A stretch of DNA of 64,000 nucleotides from an uncultured Pseudoalteromonas sp. Lineage in GTDB: Bacteria > Pseudomonadota > Gammaproteobacteria > Enterobacterales > Alteromonadaceae. The translations under genes were made by a program, and so were the position numbers. The DNA lies in contig CANLRB010000007.1 in NCBI GenBank assembly GCA_947493455.1, positions 124,001-188,000 of the forward strand, in the 5' to 3' direction. Positions within the stretch are counted from its first letter, which is position 1; each line of letters opens with the position of its first letter. Below the pieces are notes generated by a model. It had not been told where the DNA came from. It searched no databases and was given only the letters and a program-made list of their open reading frames with translations. Of the stretch, positions 62,209 to 64,000 are shown one piece after another.

Positions 62209-62637
62209 ATGCGATTATCGTCTATTTTAATCCTACTTATTGGCTTTATATCACAGCCTGTGCACGCTGCTTTTTGGCTTGTAATGAAACAACTTGATAG
62301 TGCAGAACCAGTTCAACTTAATCGGCAACAAATTCGACAAGCTTATCTTGGTAAACCGATTAGTATTGGTAAAGATTTATTTTGTACGCCAGTGAGTCTA
62401 GAGCAAGGTAATAGCCTTAGAAAACAGTTTAATGCCCAAGTTATTGGCCTCACAGAAGCACGCTTACAATCGTATTGGGCCCATATGCGCTTTTCAGGGC
62501 GTAAAAAACCACCACAAGAAGTGGCAACAACACAGCAACTTTTTAGCTATCTAAATACAAAACAAGGGAGTATTGGTTACGTAGCAGCAGGCACCGAGCT
62601 ACCAAGTGGTATCGTTCGTATTTACCCACATCCGTAA
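62209..62637 (+). CDS. Short phosphate-binding-protein-like (PstS-like) exported protein
   Basis: A 142-residue protein with a signal peptide (about 1-19, ending VHA) and a single PBP-like lobe. QLNRQQIRQAYLGKPISIGK (37-56) and the GSIGYVAAGTELPSG end resemble the PstS-like family often annotated as phosphate ABC transporter substrate-binding protein. It is half the length of true PstS, so it is unlikely to serve the Pst transporter on its own. I start at the ATG two bases after the porin stop; an in-frame GTG 15 bases earlier overlaps it. Confidence 0.75.
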   Translation: MRLSSILILLIGFISQPVHAAFWLVMKQLDSAEPVQLNRQQIRQAYLGKPISIGKDLFCTPVSLEQGNSLRKQFNAQVIGLTEARLQSYWAHMRFSGRKKPPQEVATTQQLFSYLNTKQGSIGYVAAGTELPSGIVRIYPHP

Positions 62638-62751
62638 CAATTTAAAACTCGCAATTTATTTATCTTCGTTGTTAAATTGCGATTAACTACAAACGCCTCG
62701 TTCCAAATACAGAATTGCTCATCAACGAAGGTTATTCTCTTTTACAACAGT

Positions 62752-64000
62752 TTATCGCTTTTTAGCAAAGTGAACGACACTCTGTTCGCACTCACAAAAT
62801 CGATGCGAATGATTAATCATATCGACCGTCACTTTTAGTTCATCTAATGGCACCGGTTTTGAAAAATAATAGCCCTGTATTAACTCGCATTCATGAGCGG
62901 CAATAAAATCATATTGCTGTTTTGTTTCTACCCCTTCTGCACATATTTTTAAGTTCAGTTTTTTAGCAAGGCTAATAATACTTTCAACGATGAGGCGATC
63001 ATCCTCTGAGGTAAAAATTTTACTGATAAATTGTTGATCGATTTTTAGGGTGTTTGCTTTTACTTGAGTTAAATAACTTAACGATGAGTAGCCAGTGCCA
63101 AAGTCATCTAATGCAATGCTGCACCCCAATTCATGCATGGCTTTAAAAAAGTCGCTCGACGCCTCAAAATTTTCGATATAAGAGGTTTCGGTAACTTCAA
63201 ATTCAATGAGTGACGTGTCATTCGAATTGGTTTTAATTGCCTGTTGAATATAGTCGATAAACGCTTTTTTAGTGATATCGATAGCAGATACATTAAACGA
63301 CGTCACTAAGTTTAATCCTAATGTCTGTTTTATATATTCCAAGTCTGCAAAACCCTGTTTTATTACCCAGCGAGTAATATCATGTACCTTACCGCAATGC
63401 TCTGCCACAGGAATAAATTCTGCAGGCGATATCCAGCCATCAAATTGACTTTCCCAGCGGATCAGTGCTTCTAATCCGACTACACCATGTGTAGGGCTCA
63501 CCTTAGGCTGATAAAAAAGTTTGAACTCATTGTGTTGAATCGCTTTAGCAAGCTCATTGGCAATCAGCATATGACGATGCTGTACATTTTGCATGGTTTC
63601 TTCAAATACAGCATATTGCCCGCGACCACTTTCTTTTGCACGGTACATGGCGACATCGGCATTACTGATCAAGGCTTGGGCGTCAAGTTTGTGCTCTTCA
63701 TTGAAGGCGATGCCAATGCTCAACCCTGATTGGATCTCCCATTCCTGAATATAAAAATACTTTTCAAAACTCTTTAAAATTCGCTCTGCGATTGCTACGG
63801 CGGTCACTTCACTCGGTAAATCAGCCAGAATAACTGTAAATTCATCCCCACCTAAACGTGCTAAAATATCTTGTTCGCGTAAATGCGATTGAATTCGCTC
63901 GCAGACTAATTTTAACAAGGCATCGCCAGCATGATGACCCAAACTATCGTTAACTGTTTTAAAATCATCTAAATCTAAAAACATAACTGCAATCGTTAAA
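62752..64000 (-). CDS. GGDEF-EAL protein, 5' end outside the window
   Basis: The C-terminal part (at least 410 residues plus a few more running off the window) of a c-di-GMP protein. The GGDEF domain has intact RLGGDEF, and its beginning (AVMFLDLDDFKTVNDSLGHH) reads straight into the window edge, so the true start lies upstream. The EAL domain keeps GLEALIRW, FNVSAID, EVTETS, LDDFGTGYSS, KIDQQF and AEGVET. Both enzyme domains look intact. It converges with the porin/PstS-like operon. Confidence 0.92.
   Translation of the reverse strand, partial: LTIAVMFLDLDDFKTVNDSLGHHAGDALLKLVCERIQSHLREQDILARLGGDEFTVILADLPSEVTAVAIAERILKSFEKYFYIQEWEIQSGLSIGIAFNEEHKLDAQALISNADVAMYRAKESGRGQYAVFEETMQNVQHRHMLIANELAKAIQHNEFKLFYQPKVSPTHGVVGLEALIRWESQFDGWISPAEFIPVAEHCGKVHDITRWVIKQGFADLEYIKQTLGLNLVTSFNVSAIDITKKAFIDYIQQAIKTNSNDTSLIEFEVTETSYIENFEASSDFFKAMHELGCSIALDDFGTGYSSLSYLTQVKANTLKIDQQFISKIFTSEDDRLIVESIISLAKKLNLKICAEGVETKQQYDFIAAHECELIQGYYFSKPVPLDELKVTVDMINHSHRFCECEQSVVHFAKKR

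Noticed and set aside
1-64000. CRISPR arrays, insertion sequences, prophage genes, tRNA or rRNA genes
   Set aside because: I found no regularly spaced direct repeats, transposase or integrase motifs, or tRNA-like cloverleaf sequences on reading both strands by eye; a tRNA scan would be the decisive check.

Overview
The window is chromosomal DNA from a Gram-negative gammaproteobacterium, most likely a marine member of the Alteromonadales (Pseudoalteromonas/Psychrosphaera-like). The DNA looks AT-rich. Housekeeping genes follow the gammaproteobacterial pattern: radC divergent from coaBC, slmA, dusA, zur, dnaB-alr, queA, oxyR, trmB, gcvR, mpl-ubiX, yadGH and fbp. Several families typical of Vibrio/Shewanella/Pseudoalteromonas occur (TIGR03899, TIGR04219, DUF2333, PanP, long PstC/PstA). 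I saw no rRNA, tRNA, insertion sequence, prophage or CRISPR array.

Layout. 0-8.4 kb: bfd behind a probable Fur box, radC, coaBC, slmA (the usual dut is missing between the last two), an exported S9 peptidase and a YgiQ radical SAM protein. 8.4-16.5 kb: a c-di-GMP response regulator, two small conserved genes, an envelope operon (PCu(A)C copper chaperone with a natural His6 tail, DUF2333, TIGR04219 barrel), and pspA-pspC behind a sigma-54-type promoter. 16.5-25.7 kb: dusA, then a divergent cluster (18.0-24.2 kb) encoding what looks like a full polyprenyl-phosphoryl-D-arabinose pathway, then zur, cheX and yjbQ.

25.7-37.6 kb: alr-dnaB, two independent ECF sigma/anti-sigma modules on either side of queA and a large REC-PAS-GGDEF-EAL protein, then oxyR. 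37.7-45.5 kb: phosphate uptake, with Pit plus its DUF47 partner next to pstC-pstA-pstB-phoU preceded by Pho-box-like repeats; no pstS is present. 45.6-64 kb: gcvR, panP, a membrane GGDEF/EAL protein whose 3' end overlaps trmB, a histidine kinase next to a sulfurtransferase gene split by a stop codon, yadGH, ubiX-mpl, a zinc metalloprotease, fbp, a small Cys-rich protein, a porin plus short PstS-like pair, and a GGDEF-EAL gene running off the window end.

The most interesting region is the 18.0-24.2 kb cluster. On one strand it has GtrA-DprE1-DprE2-GT-C membrane transferase, the order of Mycobacterium tuberculosis Rv3789-Rv3790-Rv3791-Rv3792. On the other it has UbiA-type phosphoribosyltransferase, a PAP2-like phosphatase and a flippase-like protein, recalling Rv3806c-Rv3807c. 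This predicts that the organism makes a lipid-linked arabinofuranose donor and transfers the sugar to an unknown cell-surface acceptor. The DprE1 homologue has alanine at the position of the mycobacterial benzothiazinone-target cysteine.
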